The position numbers and the translations under genes were made by a program. A DNA stretch of 64,000 nucleotides from UBA3910 sp002391465 (GTDB taxonomy: Bacteria > Bacillota > Limnochordia > Darwinibacteriales > Darwinibacteriaceae): positions 14,446-78,445 of the forward strand of contig JASGVS010000024.1 of NCBI GenBank assembly GCA_030054835.1. Reading direction: 5' to 3'. Positions within the stretch are counted from its first letter, which is position 1; each line of letters begins with the position of its first letter. The notes under the pieces were generated by a model. The model was not told the DNA's origin. It searched no databases and saw nothing but the letters and a program-made list of their open reading frames with translations. Below are positions 31,619-40,996 of the stretch, piece by piece.

Positions 31619-33463
31619 ATGGCCCAATACCTGCGCTGTCTGACACTGGCAGGAGCAGCAGCCGCTTTAGTTGCCGTCATTTTCTACTGGCGTATTCTCA
31701 TGAGCAGCCCAGATGGGAGCGAGGAAAGGATCGAAGTTTCAGAAGCGGTGCGGATTGGTATGAACGCTTTCCTGCGTCGTTATAACAAAGCAGCCCTATT
31801 CCTTGTACTTGGTGTGTTTGTTGTCTTATACAGCTTTGTCTTCTTTGATTACATAAACGTCTTCGTACCCTGGTCATTTCTTTCAGGGGCAGCCTTCTCA
31901 GCCTTTGCTGGTTTTGTCGCTCTCACTGCAACCGCCCAGATGAAGAGAGTCGGTTCGCTGGATAACGGACGAGTGACTTTGGCAGGGTGGACTGCAATCG
32001 GGTTTATAGTGGTGGGGGTGGCCCTTATGCACTTAAGCCTCTGGTATCTTTTCCTGAATAACTTCTACAGCGCCTTGTCCGAGACGGAACGCATCGGACA
32101 AATCGCGGAGATCTTACTCCACTCCAGTCTCGGAGCCATCGCCTTGACCTTCTTTACTAGGGTAGGCGGGGGCGTGTACGCCCAGACTGGCCAACTGGTT
32201 AGTAAAATCGCCTTAAATCCTGTCAAAGAAGGTCTGCCGCACCCAGCAGTGGTTGGCGACCTCGTGGGTGAGGGGATTTCTGGCATTCCCAGCCTTGGAC
32301 TTGATCTCTACAGTTCTTATACCGCGGCCACTGCTGCAGCCTGCAGCCTAGCTGTGGCAGCGGGGCTGGGTGTGGGTGGGATAGTTGTTCCCCTTGCCCT
32401 CAGCGGAGTGGGCGTATTTGCTTCCCTCTTTGGCCTCCTTTTTGTGCGGGGAGGGGAAATGCGCCGCGGCAAGGTGATCTCCTCTATCGTAATGGCTGTA
32501 GCCAGCCTGCCCGTGCTTATTTCTGCCTTGGGCTGGGCCCATGTGGGACTCTATTTCCCCATCCTGTGTGGTTTGGCGGGTGGGGTTGTAATCCGCTGGG
32601 CCAGCGAGTTTTTCACCTCGCCCCAATCTCCCGCCGCTAGGGAGACTGCTGCCACCGCCGCATTAGGCGACACAGCTGTCCTGGGGCAGGGTTTGGCTGT
32701 TGGGCTCGGATCGGTTGGCCCTGTCATGCTGGCGGTTGCTGCTGTGGCCTTTGCCAGCTTCCAGACGGCAGGGGGTGCAGCCGATCTGAACTATGGACTC
32801 TACGGTATGGCTTTGGCTGTGGTGGGAATGCTCAGTACGCTGGGTTCCACCCTCAGTGCAGATGCCGGAGGCACTACAGCCCGTCCTGTAGGCAGAAACT
32901 TCGGCCTTGCGGCAGCAGCATTAGCTGCAGTGAGCCTGCTGGCGGCGTTCCGGGGGCAGATACTGGCCATAACCTCCGAGTTGGGGTTGGAACTTGGAGC
33001 CGATTTGAACCTCCTCAGTGCGCAAGGAGCAGGCGGGCTTGTTCTTGGAGGCATGCTTCCCTTTGCCTTCAGTTCCCTGCTTATGCTGGCAGTGAACCGT
33101 ACTGCAGGCCTGATGGTTGTTTTAGTACAGGATGAAGGGGCAGACCAGGAAGGGTACAGCCTAAGCTCCTTTGTTGATGCAAGTGCTGAACGGGCATTGA
33201 AAGCAGCGCTGCTGCCTGCCCTTTTCGCCCTTGCCTCTCCCATAGTGGTGTTTTACTGCTTGGGTGCAGCAGGCACGGTAGGCTTTTTGAGTGGTGCCCT
33301 CCTAACTGGCCTGGCCTTGGCCCTGTTCGCAGCCAATGCGGGAGGGTCCGGGCAGCGTTTAGGAACGGACCTAGTGGGAACCTCTCTCGGTATCCTTCTC
33401 AAGCTGATTGTAATCGTCTCCATTGTCCTGGCCAGGTTCTTAATGCTAAATCATTTGCTTTAG
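31619..33463 (+). CDS. Degenerate membrane-pyrophosphatase homologue
   Basis: 614-aa protein with about 14-16 helices that aligns with H+/Na+-translocating pyrophosphatases: EAVRIGMNAFLRRYNKAAL, SFLSGAAFSAFAGF, TRVGGGVY (~180-187), GSTLSADAGG (~409-418) and LGILLKLIVIVSIVLA at the C-terminus. The catalytic loops are eroded. The DNVGDNVGD motif reads DLVGEGISG (214-222). The upstream TKAADVGADLVGKVE loop is shortened and lacks its Asp residues. The DNAGG loop and the GDTVGDPFKDTSGP loop are deleted. It is therefore unlikely to hydrolyse pyrophosphate; a transport, sensor or structural role is possible. Clear GGAAGGAGG before the ATG. Not frameshifted, so probably a maintained protein. Confidence 0.85.
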   Translation: MAQYLRCLTLAGAAAALVAVIFYWRILMSSPDGSEERIEVSEAVRIGMNAFLRRYNKAALFLVLGVFVVLYSFVFFDYINVFVPWSFLSGAAFSAFAGFVALTATAQMKRVGSLDNGRVTLAGWTAIGFIVVGVALMHLSLWYLFLNNFYSALSETERIGQIAEILLHSSLGAIALTFFTRVGGGVYAQTGQLVSKIALNPVKEGLPHPAVVGDLVGEGISGIPSLGLDLYSSYTAATAAACSLAVAAGLGVGGIVVPLALSGVGVFASLFGLLFVRGGEMRRGKVISSIVMAVASLPVLISALGWAHVGLYFPILCGLAGGVVIRWASEFFTSPQSPAARETAATAALGDTAVLGQGLAVGLGSVGPVMLAVAAVAFASFQTAGGAADLNYGLYGMALAVVGMLSTLGSTLSADAGGTTARPVGRNFGLAAAALAAVSLLAAFRGQILAITSELGLELGADLNLLSAQGAGGLVLGGMLPFAFSSLLMLAVNRTAGLMVVLVQDEGADQEGYSLSSFVDASAERALKAALLPALFALASPIVVFYCLGAAGTVGFLSGALLTGLALALFAANAGGSGQRLGTDLVGTSLGILLKLIVIVSIVLARFLMLNHLL

Positions 33464-33468
33464 CCCCC

Positions 33469-33497
33469 TTGACTTTCCCTAGGGAGATATGTATAAT
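33469..33497 (+). promoter_or_regulatory. Promoter of tRNA-Met
   Basis: TTGACT (33469-33474), 17 nt, TATAAT (33492-33497); transcription would begin about 5-7 nt before the tRNA. Confidence 0.88.
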
Positions 33498-33509
33498 AAA
33501 TCTTGTCTT

Positions 33510-33586
33510 GGCGGCGTAGCTCAGTTGGTCAGAGCATACGGTTCATACCCGTAGAGTCGCTGGTTCAAATCCAGCCGCCGCTACCA
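33510..33586 (+). tRNA. tRNA-Met, elongator (anticodon CAT)
   Basis: Acceptor ggcggcg/cgccgct starts with G, so there is no initiator-type C1-A72 mismatch. Anticodon stem tacgg/ccgta, loop ttCATac, CCA encoded. Close to the B. subtilis elongator tRNA-Met as I recall it. tRNA-Ile2 is less likely. Confidence 0.9.
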
Positions 33587-33600
33587 TCAAAAAACTACGA

Positions 33601-33627
33601 AACCCTACATTTTTTGTAGGGTTTTTT
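33601..33627 (+). terminator. Terminator of tRNA-Met
   Basis: AACCCTACA/TGTAGGGTT stem (33601-33609, 33615-33623) followed by TTTT. Confidence 0.92.
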
Positions 33628-33735
33628 ATTATTTTCTCGGAAAAAAGTTCAGATCACCTCCATACTTCGACGGAACCCAGGGGGGTTCTTTGTTACGATT
33701 GACACAATTGTAGTAATGGAGTTGGAGTTGATCAT

Positions 33736-35799
33736 GTGGCAAAAATACTGCCTCAGGCGCCGGGGAGAGCAGAACCTGAAAGTAGAATTGCTGCCTTTTG
33801 CGCCTATGTAATCTCACCCATCCTGGTCTGGGCAGGAGCTGGGTTTCTCTTCGGAAGAGCAGCCCTCTTTGGCGAATTATGGCCGCTCAGCTTTGCCTAT
33901 ATTGCCGCCCTGCGGGCGGTGGATATGGCGGGCTGGGGGTTTTCGGTGCCCATTGCTGTGGCCGCCGGGCTGATCAGCGTGTTTGGCATCCCCCTGGCCT
34001 TACCCTACTGCGCGGCTTTTGTCTTGCTGTGGTTGGTACCTGGTAAAGACGAAAAGAGCTGGGAATACTGGTTGATCGCCCTCTGTCTACTGATCAAAAC
34101 ACCCATTCACTATGGGCTGCAGAGAATGCCCATTGTGTTTGTGGTGGGTTTGACCGAATGTGTTTTGGCGGTGCCCTTTTACCGGTATTTCCGCTTCACG
34201 CTCCAGCACTGCCTGGAAAAGGGTTTGGCAGCGGAGGAACTCCGCGCCCTTTTGCTGGGTTTCGCCCTCTTTGTATCCTTTAGCCCACAGGTGGGCGGGT
34301 TTGCCCTGCGTCCGTTCTTGTTCAGCGTCGTAATTGTGCTGGGGGGCCGCCTGGATGGCCTCCGCATTAACAGTCTGCTCGGACCCAGCCTGGCCCTTTT
34401 GATGCTCCTCTTGGGTGAGCCGACCCATTTGGTGCTTTATGTGGTGATCGCCAGTCTCCTCACCGGTGTATTTGCACGCCACCGGTGGGGTTATTATCTC
34501 GCGCCCTTTCTAGCCCTCATCTTTACCATGCCGGCTCCGGCGGACCTTGATACGCTCCAGTTCTTACTCACATTAATGGCGGGTGTTTGGACCGCTTGGC
34601 GTATTCCCGAAAGACACGTGAAGCATCTCGCCCACCTAGTGCCGGGTACTGAGGCCTTTGAAAGGCAGAAAAGGGGGCACGATGAGCATCTGAAGCAGAT
34701 GCTTGATCAAAAGATCGAGCAGTATCTGACCGTCTTTGAGGAGCTGGAAACAACGCTCCTGGGTGTGGACGAACCCATTCTGCTCAATCAGATGCAGGGG
34801 ATTATTGAACTATTGGAAGGCATGAAAGAGTCCTTTGTGGGAAGTTTTGAGTTTACCCGGGATTTAGAGGCCAGACTGCTCAAGGAGTTCTTTGGGCATG
34901 ACCCGGCCCACATTTCAGTGGTCAGGGGTGCAGACGGTTTAGAAGTGTTCGGTGCCATGCACGAAACTTGCGGTGGAGGTTGCGTGTGCGAACAGGTAGC
35001 TAGATTCTGCACTGAGGAGTTGGGCGATCATCACTACGGCGTTGTTAATTACAACTGCCGCAGGGAAGGCACCTGTGGTTTTCGCATCATCCCCTATCCC
35101 CGTTACCAGCTCCAGATCGGCCGAGCCAAGGTTGCCCAAGCTGAGATTTCAGGTGACAGCCAGGTCTCCTTTGAGATTACCAACAGCAAAGTGGCCATTC
35201 TCCTCAGTGACGGTATGGGCGTAGGTTGGCGGGCCCATACCGAAAGCAGTGTGGCGGTGCGCCTGCTGGAGAGAATGATTAAGGCTGGCTACGATCTGTC
35301 TGCGGCAGTCGCTTTGGTGAACAGGCTCCTCTTAATGCGGAACAAAGAGGAGATGTTTGTTACGATAGATTTGGTTGTTGTGGATTTGTTCACGGGACAG
35401 ATGGAGTTTGTGAAAATCGGGTCAGCCCCTAGTTTTATCAAACGGGGTAGGGAAGTTGAAATCATCTACAACCACGCCCTACCTGTGGGTGTCCTTTCCC
35501 AAGTTGAGGTGGAAGCAGATAGGAGAATCCTCAAAGAAGGAGAAGTATTGATCATGGCCACCGACGGTGTCCTGGATGCCCAGCGCACCATTGTCCGTAA
35601 GGAAGAATGGATGTGCTGGAATCTGCGGCGGCTGCAGGCTAACGGCGATCCTGCCGCAATGGCTGCCGAGATTCTGCAGAACAGCCTGGAAATAAACCAG
35701 GGCAGGATTCGGGATGATATGATGGTGGTGGTGGCTAGGTTAATACCGACCCAATGGGAAATGGACGTCTACAGGAGGACGGGGACAAGTGGCCAATGA
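33736..35799 (+). CDS. spoIIE: Stage II sporulation protein E (PP2C phosphatase)
   Basis: Membrane-bound serine phosphatase that activates sigma-F in the forespore by dephosphorylating SpoIIAA. 687 aa, shorter than B. subtilis SpoIIE (about 827). Roughly ten helices occupy residues 1-300, a linker follows, and the PP2C domain covers ~470-680 with metal-binding LLSDGMGVGWRAHTES and MATDGVLDAQ, plus RIRDDMMVVVARL at the end. The linker contains a Cys-rich patch (CGGGCVCEQVARFC). The GTG start has GGAG upstream. The spoIIE-tilS-ftsH order is the usual one. A Spo0A-box-like CGTCGAA (minus strand, 33666-33672) lies upstream with one mismatch. Confidence 0.95.
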   Translation: MAKILPQAPGRAEPESRIAAFCAYVISPILVWAGAGFLFGRAALFGELWPLSFAYIAALRAVDMAGWGFSVPIAVAAGLISVFGIPLALPYCAAFVLLWLVPGKDEKSWEYWLIALCLLIKTPIHYGLQRMPIVFVVGLTECVLAVPFYRYFRFTLQHCLEKGLAAEELRALLLGFALFVSFSPQVGGFALRPFLFSVVIVLGGRLDGLRINSLLGPSLALLMLLLGEPTHLVLYVVIASLLTGVFARHRWGYYLAPFLALIFTMPAPADLDTLQFLLTLMAGVWTAWRIPERHVKHLAHLVPGTEAFERQKRGHDEHLKQMLDQKIEQYLTVFEELETTLLGVDEPILLNQMQGIIELLEGMKESFVGSFEFTRDLEARLLKEFFGHDPAHISVVRGADGLEVFGAMHETCGGGCVCEQVARFCTEELGDHHYGVVNYNCRREGTCGFRIIPYPRYQLQIGRAKVAQAEISGDSQVSFEITNSKVAILLSDGMGVGWRAHTESSVAVRLLERMIKAGYDLSAAVALVNRLLLMRNKEEMFVTIDLVVVDLFTGQMEFVKIGSAPSFIKRGREVEIIYNHALPVGVLSQVEVEADRRILKEGEVLIMATDGVLDAQRTIVRKEEWMCWNLRRLQANGDPAAMAAEILQNSLEINQGRIRDDMMVVVARLIPTQWEMDVYRRTGTSGQ

Positions 35800-37162
35800 C
35801 TTAATGCCACAATTTAAGGAGGGCCTCGCCCAGTTTGACCTGGGCCGGGATGAGCGGATTTTAGTTGCGGTGAGTGGAGGACCTGATTCCATGGCCCTGC
35901 TTCACCTTTTTTTGCGTTGGGACAAAACCAGAATTGGGGTTTTTCATCTGGATCACGGTTTTCGGCCGGAAGCAGCAGCGGAAGCCCGCTTTGTGGCGGA
36001 CTATGCTGCTCAGTTTTCTGTTCCCGCCCATGTTACTGCCTATGATATCAACCGCTACTTGGAGGAAAGCGGCGAATCAAAGCAGCAGGGAGCACGTCAA
36101 ATCCGCTACCGTCTTCTGCGCGAGTGTGCCCAAAAGGAAGGCTACACCCGTATAGCCCTGGGGCACCACGGGGATGATCAGGCTGAAACGGTTTTAATGC
36201 GGCTGCTCAGGGGAAGCGGCCTCCACGGCCTGGGCGGAATTCCGCCCCAGCGGGGACCTTTTATCAGACCCCTATTGGCAGTGCCAAAGGACGCCTTGAT
36301 CGCTTACTGTCAGGCTTTTGGGATACCCTTTGTGGAGGACCCCAGTAACTTTGAACCGGTGTATTTGCGTAATAAGATCCGCAACGAACTGATTCCCCTT
36401 TTGGAGAGGGAATACAATCCTGAGATTGCAAGACAGCTGTTACGCCTGGCGGAACTGGCCCGCGATGACGATTTGGAGCTGCAGCGCCAGGCAGAGGCTA
36501 TCCTGACAGAGTACAGCAGCTGGGATTGGGGTCAGCTTGTCTTTCCTCGCACCGTTTTTTCAGGCCTTTCCCGGTCAGTACAGCGGAGAGTGTTGAGGGC
36601 GCTTTTATTCCATTACCAAGGTCACCTGCTGCGTGTAGACTTTGAACACATCGAGACTTGGCGGGAGTATCTTCTCAACCAGAGCGTTTCCCAGCTTTCC
36701 CTGCCTGGCGTATCCGTTTCTGCTACTCAGGATAGCATTTATGTGGGTGAGCCTGCGGGAATAAGCTGGGAACCCCAGACCATGGAGATACCTGGAGAGG
36801 TGCAGGCAGGCCCGTATCTAATTAAAGCGGAGTTTTACACCACGAGTCAACTGCCTCCCTTAAGGGAGGGAAGCGAGGATTTCGATTTCGCGGCCCTGGA
36901 GCTGCCTTTGTTGGTTAGACCAAGGCAGGCTGGTGATCGCCTGCGGCCCTTTGGGGCTGATTACAGCAAAAAGGTTAAGGATCTTTTGATCGAGGCCCGC
37001 ATTCCGGTTGAGAGACGGGACTTTCTGCCTTGTGTGTGTGATCAGCGGGAGATCATTTGGATTCCCGGGGTCCGCCGCGGTGCTGCCGCGCCGTTGACCG
37101 AAGATACGGAGCGTGTGCTGAGGCTCAGTTTTCTGCCTAATCCGGCCTACACGTTGTCATGA
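35789..37162 (+). CDS. tilS: tRNA(Ile)-lysidine synthetase
   Basis: Converts C34 of tRNA-Ile2 (CAT) to lysidine so that it reads AUA, using ATP and lysine. 457 aa. The P-loop SGGPDS is at 29-34, followed by the GHHGDDQAETVLMRLLRGSG segment split over the active site (short motif: HHGDDQAET). The C-terminal LVRPRQAGDRLRPFG domain is present. GTG start overlapping spoIIE by 11 nt; an internal ATG at 35804 is an alternative. The last codons contain the -35 of the ftsH promoter. Confidence 0.95.
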   Translation: MANDLMPQFKEGLAQFDLGRDERILVAVSGGPDSMALLHLFLRWDKTRIGVFHLDHGFRPEAAAEARFVADYAAQFSVPAHVTAYDINRYLEESGESKQQGARQIRYRLLRECAQKEGYTRIALGHHGDDQAETVLMRLLRGSGLHGLGGIPPQRGPFIRPLLAVPKDALIAYCQAFGIPFVEDPSNFEPVYLRNKIRNELIPLLEREYNPEIARQLLRLAELARDDDLELQRQAEAILTEYSSWDWGQLVFPRTVFSGLSRSVQRRVLRALLFHYQGHLLRVDFEHIETWREYLLNQSVSQLSLPGVSVSATQDSIYVGEPAGISWEPQTMEIPGEVQAGPYLIKAEFYTTSQLPPLREGSEDFDFAALELPLLVRPRQAGDRLRPFGADYSKKVKDLLIEARIPVERRDFLPCVCDQREIIWIPGVRRGAAAPLTEDTERVLRLSFLPNPAYTLS

Positions 37163-37226
37163 TGATTGCCCTGTGATATAATAAACTGACGTATTGACGA
37201 TGTATTGACAGTGCCCTGATTCAGGG
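37154..37226 (+). promoter_or_regulatory. ftsH promoter with downstream repeats
   Basis: TTGTCA (37154-37159), 17 nt, TATAAT (37177-37182). Downstream are direct repeats GTATTGAC (37191-37198 and 37202-37209, 11-bp period) and a palindrome CCCTGA-t-TCAGGG (37214-37226). These lie in the 5' untranslated region and could be operator sites. Confidence 0.7.
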
Positions 37227-37261
37227 AACGCTTTGGATTTATGGAAAAGGAGGGCAAGGAT

Positions 37262-39208
37262 TTGGGCAGCAAATTCTTACGCGGTATCAGCCTCTATTTT
37301 TTGATCGCTATCATCGCAATTTCCATCGTAAGCCAGCTTTATTCGCCCGGCAGCTCGGTGCAGGAACTGATCTATTCCGAGCTTTTGCGATATATAGATG
37401 ACAATATGGTTGCATCTGCGCGTTTAGTGGGGGATCAACACCTAGAAGGTACACTTAGGGACGGCACCAATTTCACCGCCGTCATCCCCTTGGGCAAGAT
37501 GTCCGATATTGCCGATCGTTTAGAAGAGAAAAATGTTAGGTTGGAAGCAGATCTGCCTCCAACACCGCCATGGTGGGTAGCACTCCTGCCCAACTTGGTG
37601 TTTGTAGTGCTTCTGGCCCTGGTCTGGTTGTTTATTATGAATCAGATGCAGGGGGGCAGCAATCGTGCTCTGTCCTTTGGTAAGAGCCGAGCCCGTTTGT
37701 ACACAGAAGAAAGAGGAAAAGTAACCTTTGATGATGTGGCCGGTGTAGAAGAGGCCAAAACAGAACTGATGGAGATCGTGGAGTTTCTTAAGCATCCCCG
37801 TAAGTTCAGTGAGTTGGGTGCGAAAATCCCCAAGGGAGTTCTCTTAGTGGGGCCTCCCGGCACGGGTAAGACGCTCTTGGCTAGGGCGGTTGCCGGTGAA
37901 GCTGGCGTACCGTTTTTCACCATCAGCGGTTCTGAGTTTGTTGAAATGTTCGTGGGTGTAGGTGCTTCGAGGGTCCGGGACCTTTTCGATAACGCCAAGA
38001 AAAACGCCCCTTGCTTAGTTTTCATAGACGAATTGGACGCGGTGGGTCGTCAGCGCGGTGCAGGTTTGGGCGGCGGCCACGATGAGCGGGAACAGACGCT
38101 TAACCAGCTGTTGGTTGAGATGGACGGCTTTGAAGTTAACTCAGGTATTATCGTTATGGCAGCCACCAACCGGGCAGACGTGTTAGACCCGGCGCTGTTG
38201 CGGCCGGGCCGCTTTGACCGCAAAGTGGTTGTGGATCGACCCGACCTGCAGGGTAGGGAACAGATTCTGCGAATTCACAGCCGTAACAAGCCCTTAGCTC
38301 CGTCCGTTGATCTGTCCCTCTTGGCCAAGCGGACGCCCGGCTTTTCCGGCGCAGACTTGGAAAACCTGCTGAACGAAGCGGCCATCTTGGCTGCCCGGGC
38401 CAACCGCAGGGTTATTACCATGGATGACGCGGAAGAGGCCATTGACAGGGTAATCATGGGTCCAGAGAAGAAGAGCAGGGTCATGAGTGAAATGGACAAA
38501 AAGGTGTTCGCCTACCATGAGGCGGGCCACGCGGTAGTAGCCCATTTCTCCGAGCATGGTGATCCGGTGCACAAGGTAACCATTGTGGGCCGGGGCATGG
38601 CAGGCGGCTACACCATGATGCTGCCTGATGAAGAACGCTATGTGACCAATCGCTCCAAACTCATGGATGAACTGGTGGGCCTTTTGGGTGGTAGAGCCGC
38701 TGAGGAGTTGGCCCTGGGAGAGATCAGCACCGGTGCCAAGAACGACCTGGAGCGGGTAACCCGTATCGCCAGGAAAATGGTGATGGAATGGGGTATGAGT
38801 GATGTACTCGGTCCCCTGACCTTTGGTCGCCCCAACGGTGAAGATCTCGTCTTTTTAGGCCGAGACATTTCCCGGGAGCGCAACTACAGTGAAGAGGTTG
38901 CGGCGACTATCGATAAAGAGGTTCGTGCTTTGGTGGAAGGAAGCTACGAGAAGGCCAAGGCCATTCTTACCGAACACCGGGATAAACTAGACGCGGTAGC
39001 GGACGCCCTCTTGGAGCAGGAGACCATTGAACGCGAGGAATTTGAAGCGCTCATGGCAGGTGAAGAGCTGCCTCTGCCGAAAGGAGAAAGTGGGCAGGCA
39101 GAAGAGGTAACGGAACAGGCAGTTGCCGCATATAAAGAAGAAGCACAGGAGAGACTCCGGGAACAGCGGAGACGTTCCGGTCAGGAACCTATTATCGGAG
39201 AAGCATAG
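37262..39208 (+). CDS. ftsH: ATP-dependent zinc metalloprotease FtsH
   Basis: Membrane-anchored AAA+ protease for quality control of membrane and regulatory proteins, 648 aa. Two helices (~8-27 and ~106-126) flank a short external domain. AAA module: Walker A GPPGTGKT at ~197-204, Walker B VFIDELDAVG, and SRH ATNRADVLDPALLRPGRFD. Zinc protease site HEAGH near 420. The start is TTG 37262, placed correctly after AAAGGAGG; the ATG at 37241 lies inside that site. Has its own promoter. Confidence 0.96.
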   Translation: MGSKFLRGISLYFLIAIIAISIVSQLYSPGSSVQELIYSELLRYIDDNMVASARLVGDQHLEGTLRDGTNFTAVIPLGKMSDIADRLEEKNVRLEADLPPTPPWWVALLPNLVFVVLLALVWLFIMNQMQGGSNRALSFGKSRARLYTEERGKVTFDDVAGVEEAKTELMEIVEFLKHPRKFSELGAKIPKGVLLVGPPGTGKTLLARAVAGEAGVPFFTISGSEFVEMFVGVGASRVRDLFDNAKKNAPCLVFIDELDAVGRQRGAGLGGGHDEREQTLNQLLVEMDGFEVNSGIIVMAATNRADVLDPALLRPGRFDRKVVVDRPDLQGREQILRIHSRNKPLAPSVDLSLLAKRTPGFSGADLENLLNEAAILAARANRRVITMDDAEEAIDRVIMGPEKKSRVMSEMDKKVFAYHEAGHAVVAHFSEHGDPVHKVTIVGRGMAGGYTMMLPDEERYVTNRSKLMDELVGLLGGRAAEELALGEISTGAKNDLERVTRIARKMVMEWGMSDVLGPLTFGRPNGEDLVFLGRDISRERNYSEEVAATIDKEVRALVEGSYEKAKAILTEHRDKLDAVADALLEQETIEREEFEALMAGEELPLPKGESGQAEEVTEQAVAAYKEEAQERLREQRRRSGQEPIIGEA

Positions 39209-39220
39209 GGGGTTGGATTT

Positions 39221-39577
39221 ATGTCCGATCGGCTTGTACTGAAGAATATGGTTTTCTACGGATACCATGGCACCTTTGCCGCTGAACAGGAACTAGGTCA
39301 GAAGTTTGAGGTAGACTTGGAAGTATACGGTGATTTACCCTTAAGCGGCGATGACCCGGAATTCGGCTTCAACGCCCTTGATGCCTACACGGTTATCAAG
39401 GACATTGTGGAAGAAGAAGAGTTCCAGCTGCCGGAGGTAGTGGCCGAACGGATTGCGGAACAGATCCTGGATATGTGCGACTTGGAGAAAGTAGTTGTGC
39501 GGGTGCGCAAGCCCTTTGTGCCCATAGGCGGGCCCCTCGATTATTTAGAGGTGGAGCTCACCCGTTATCCGAAATAA
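39221..39577 (+). CDS. folB: Dihydroneopterin aldolase
   Basis: Folate pathway enzyme cleaving dihydroneopterin to 6-hydroxymethyl-dihydropterin and glycolaldehyde. 118 aa. Catalytic Glu in YHGTFAAEQELGQKF and Lys in VRVRKPFVPIGGPLDY are visible. It is the only folate gene here, 12 nt after ftsH, so probably in its operon. A terminator follows. Confidence 0.94.
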   Translation: MSDRLVLKNMVFYGYHGTFAAEQELGQKFEVDLEVYGDLPLSGDDPEFGFNALDAYTVIKDIVEEEEFQLPEVVAERIAEQILDMCDLEKVVVRVRKPFVPIGGPLDYLEVELTRYPK

Positions 39578-39595
39578 ATAAAATCAATCGCAAGA

Positions 39596-39627
39596 CGGCG
39601 CTTTTCTTTTGGAAAGGCGCTGTTTTT
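39596..39627 (+). terminator. Terminator after folB
   Basis: CGGCGCTTTT pairs with AAAGGCGCTG (two G-U pairs), then TTTTTT. Confidence 0.75.
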
Positions 39628-39648
39628 TGTTCGCACAACTCAGGGCAC

Positions 39649-39678
39649 GAAAAAAAGAGCCTGACGAATCAGGCTCTT
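39649..39678 (-). terminator. Terminator of htrA
   Basis: AAGAGCCTGA/TCAGGCTCTT stem (39655-39664, 39669-39678) with six T on the minus strand. Confidence 0.9.
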
Positions 39679-39699
39679 AGGGTTGTTGGCGCTATTGGT

Positions 39700-40917
39700 C
39701 TAACGAAGAGCGGGCGGTTCATTGCCCAGCGTCACAGTGAGCAGCAGCATTTCGCCCCTGCGGTAGATAGTGAGCAGCAACTCATCGCCGGGATCACGCT
39801 TGGTGATCTCTTCTTTTAGTTCCTCTACGTCGTAAATATCGCGGTCATCAATTCTGCGGATTAAGTCCCAAGGCTGGATACCTGCTTTTTGGGCCGGTGA
39901 GTCGTCGAAGACATCTACAACCAATATACCCTTTGTATCAGGCAGGCGCAGCTGGGCAGCAAGACTCTCGGTGAGGTTCCGCATGGAGATACCGAGCCAG
40001 GTGCGCTGGACCGAACCGATGTTGATCAGGTCGTCCAGAACCTCTTTAGCCACGTTAATGGGGATGGCAAAGCCGATTCCCTGGGCCTGGGCATGGACAG
40101 CGGTGTTGATACCTATCACTTCACCCTTGAGGTTGAGTAGGGGACCGCCCGAGTTGCCGCGGTTAATGGCTGCATCCGTCTGCATCAGGTTGCGGTATAC
40201 CCGCTGGGTGCTCGTATCGGAATCGTATATGGAGATTTCCCTACCCTTGGCACTTAGAACACCTACCGTTACGGTGTGTTCAAAATCCCGACCATAGGGG
40301 TTACCGATAGCAATCAGCCATTCGCCAATGCGGGAAGCGTCCGAATCTCCTAAAGGAACGGTGGGGAAGATCTCGCCCTTTTCCGCGTTAGTAATTTGGA
40401 GAACGGCCAAGTCTAAAGTGACGTCGAAGCCGATAATCTCTGCTTCGTATTCCCTCTCTAGACCGGGGGCGTCAACGAAGACCTTGATGGTCTGATCTTC
40501 ACCTCGGCTGCCAACCACATGTTGGTTAGTGAGGATGATGCCCGATTCGTCAATAATGAAGCCCGAACCAGCACTGCTTGGGGCTACACGGGGTTGGCTT
40601 TGGAACGGATCGGTGAACCAGTAATCAAAAAAGAAACTGAAGGGATCCTGCGGGACGGTCCGTCTTTGCGCCTGCTCCGGCAGGGGCCATTCCACCGAGA
40701 TAAACACTGTTGCGGGACTGGCCTGTTCCACAATATCAGCTATTAGGTAAGGGTTATCAGCGACGATGGGACGAGCAGCACCTACTGAAGGCGGCGGAGA
40801 CACCTCTTCAGCACGCACTTCTTGGCTCGGCGACAGGTGGCTTATTATTGCACCAGCAGACACCAGAGTAGCCAACACCAGCAGCATTACTACTAGAATT
40901 CGTTTCTTGCTCTGCAT
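39700..40917 (-). CDS. htrA: HtrA/DegP-type serine protease with PDZ domain
   Basis: Membrane-anchored extracytoplasmic quality-control protease, 405 aa. One N-terminal helix (~6-26), then a trypsin fold with His in TNQHVVG, Asp in LDLAVLQI and Ser in GNSGGPL, then one PDZ domain (~300-400: LGISMRNLTESLAAQLRLPD). ATG 40917 is spaced 7 nt from AGGAGG; the frame extends to GTG 40933-40935 without a site. It has its own promoter. Confidence 0.95.
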   Translation of the reverse strand: MQSKKRILVVMLLVLATLVSAGAIISHLSPSQEVRAEEVSPPPSVGAARPIVADNPYLIADIVEQASPATVFISVEWPLPEQAQRRTVPQDPFSFFFDYWFTDPFQSQPRVAPSSAGSGFIIDESGIILTNQHVVGSRGEDQTIKVFVDAPGLEREYEAEIIGFDVTLDLAVLQITNAEKGEIFPTVPLGDSDASRIGEWLIAIGNPYGRDFEHTVTVGVLSAKGREISIYDSDTSTQRVYRNLMQTDAAINRGNSGGPLLNLKGEVIGINTAVHAQAQGIGFAIPINVAKEVLDDLINIGSVQRTWLGISMRNLTESLAAQLRLPDTKGILVVDVFDDSPAQKAGIQPWDLIRRIDDRDIYDVEELKEEITKRDPGDELLLTIYRRGEMLLLTVTLGNEPPALR

Positions 40918-40967
40918 AATAATCCTCCTCTGCACTTTTCATAGTATGCCATCTATTGAATAATAAA

Positions 40968-40996
40968 ATTATAACGCTCTTCACAAACGCGTGCAA
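40968..40996 (-). promoter_or_regulatory. Promoter of htrA
   Basis: Minus strand TTGCAC (40991-40996), 17 nt, TATAAT (40968-40973). Confidence 0.6.
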
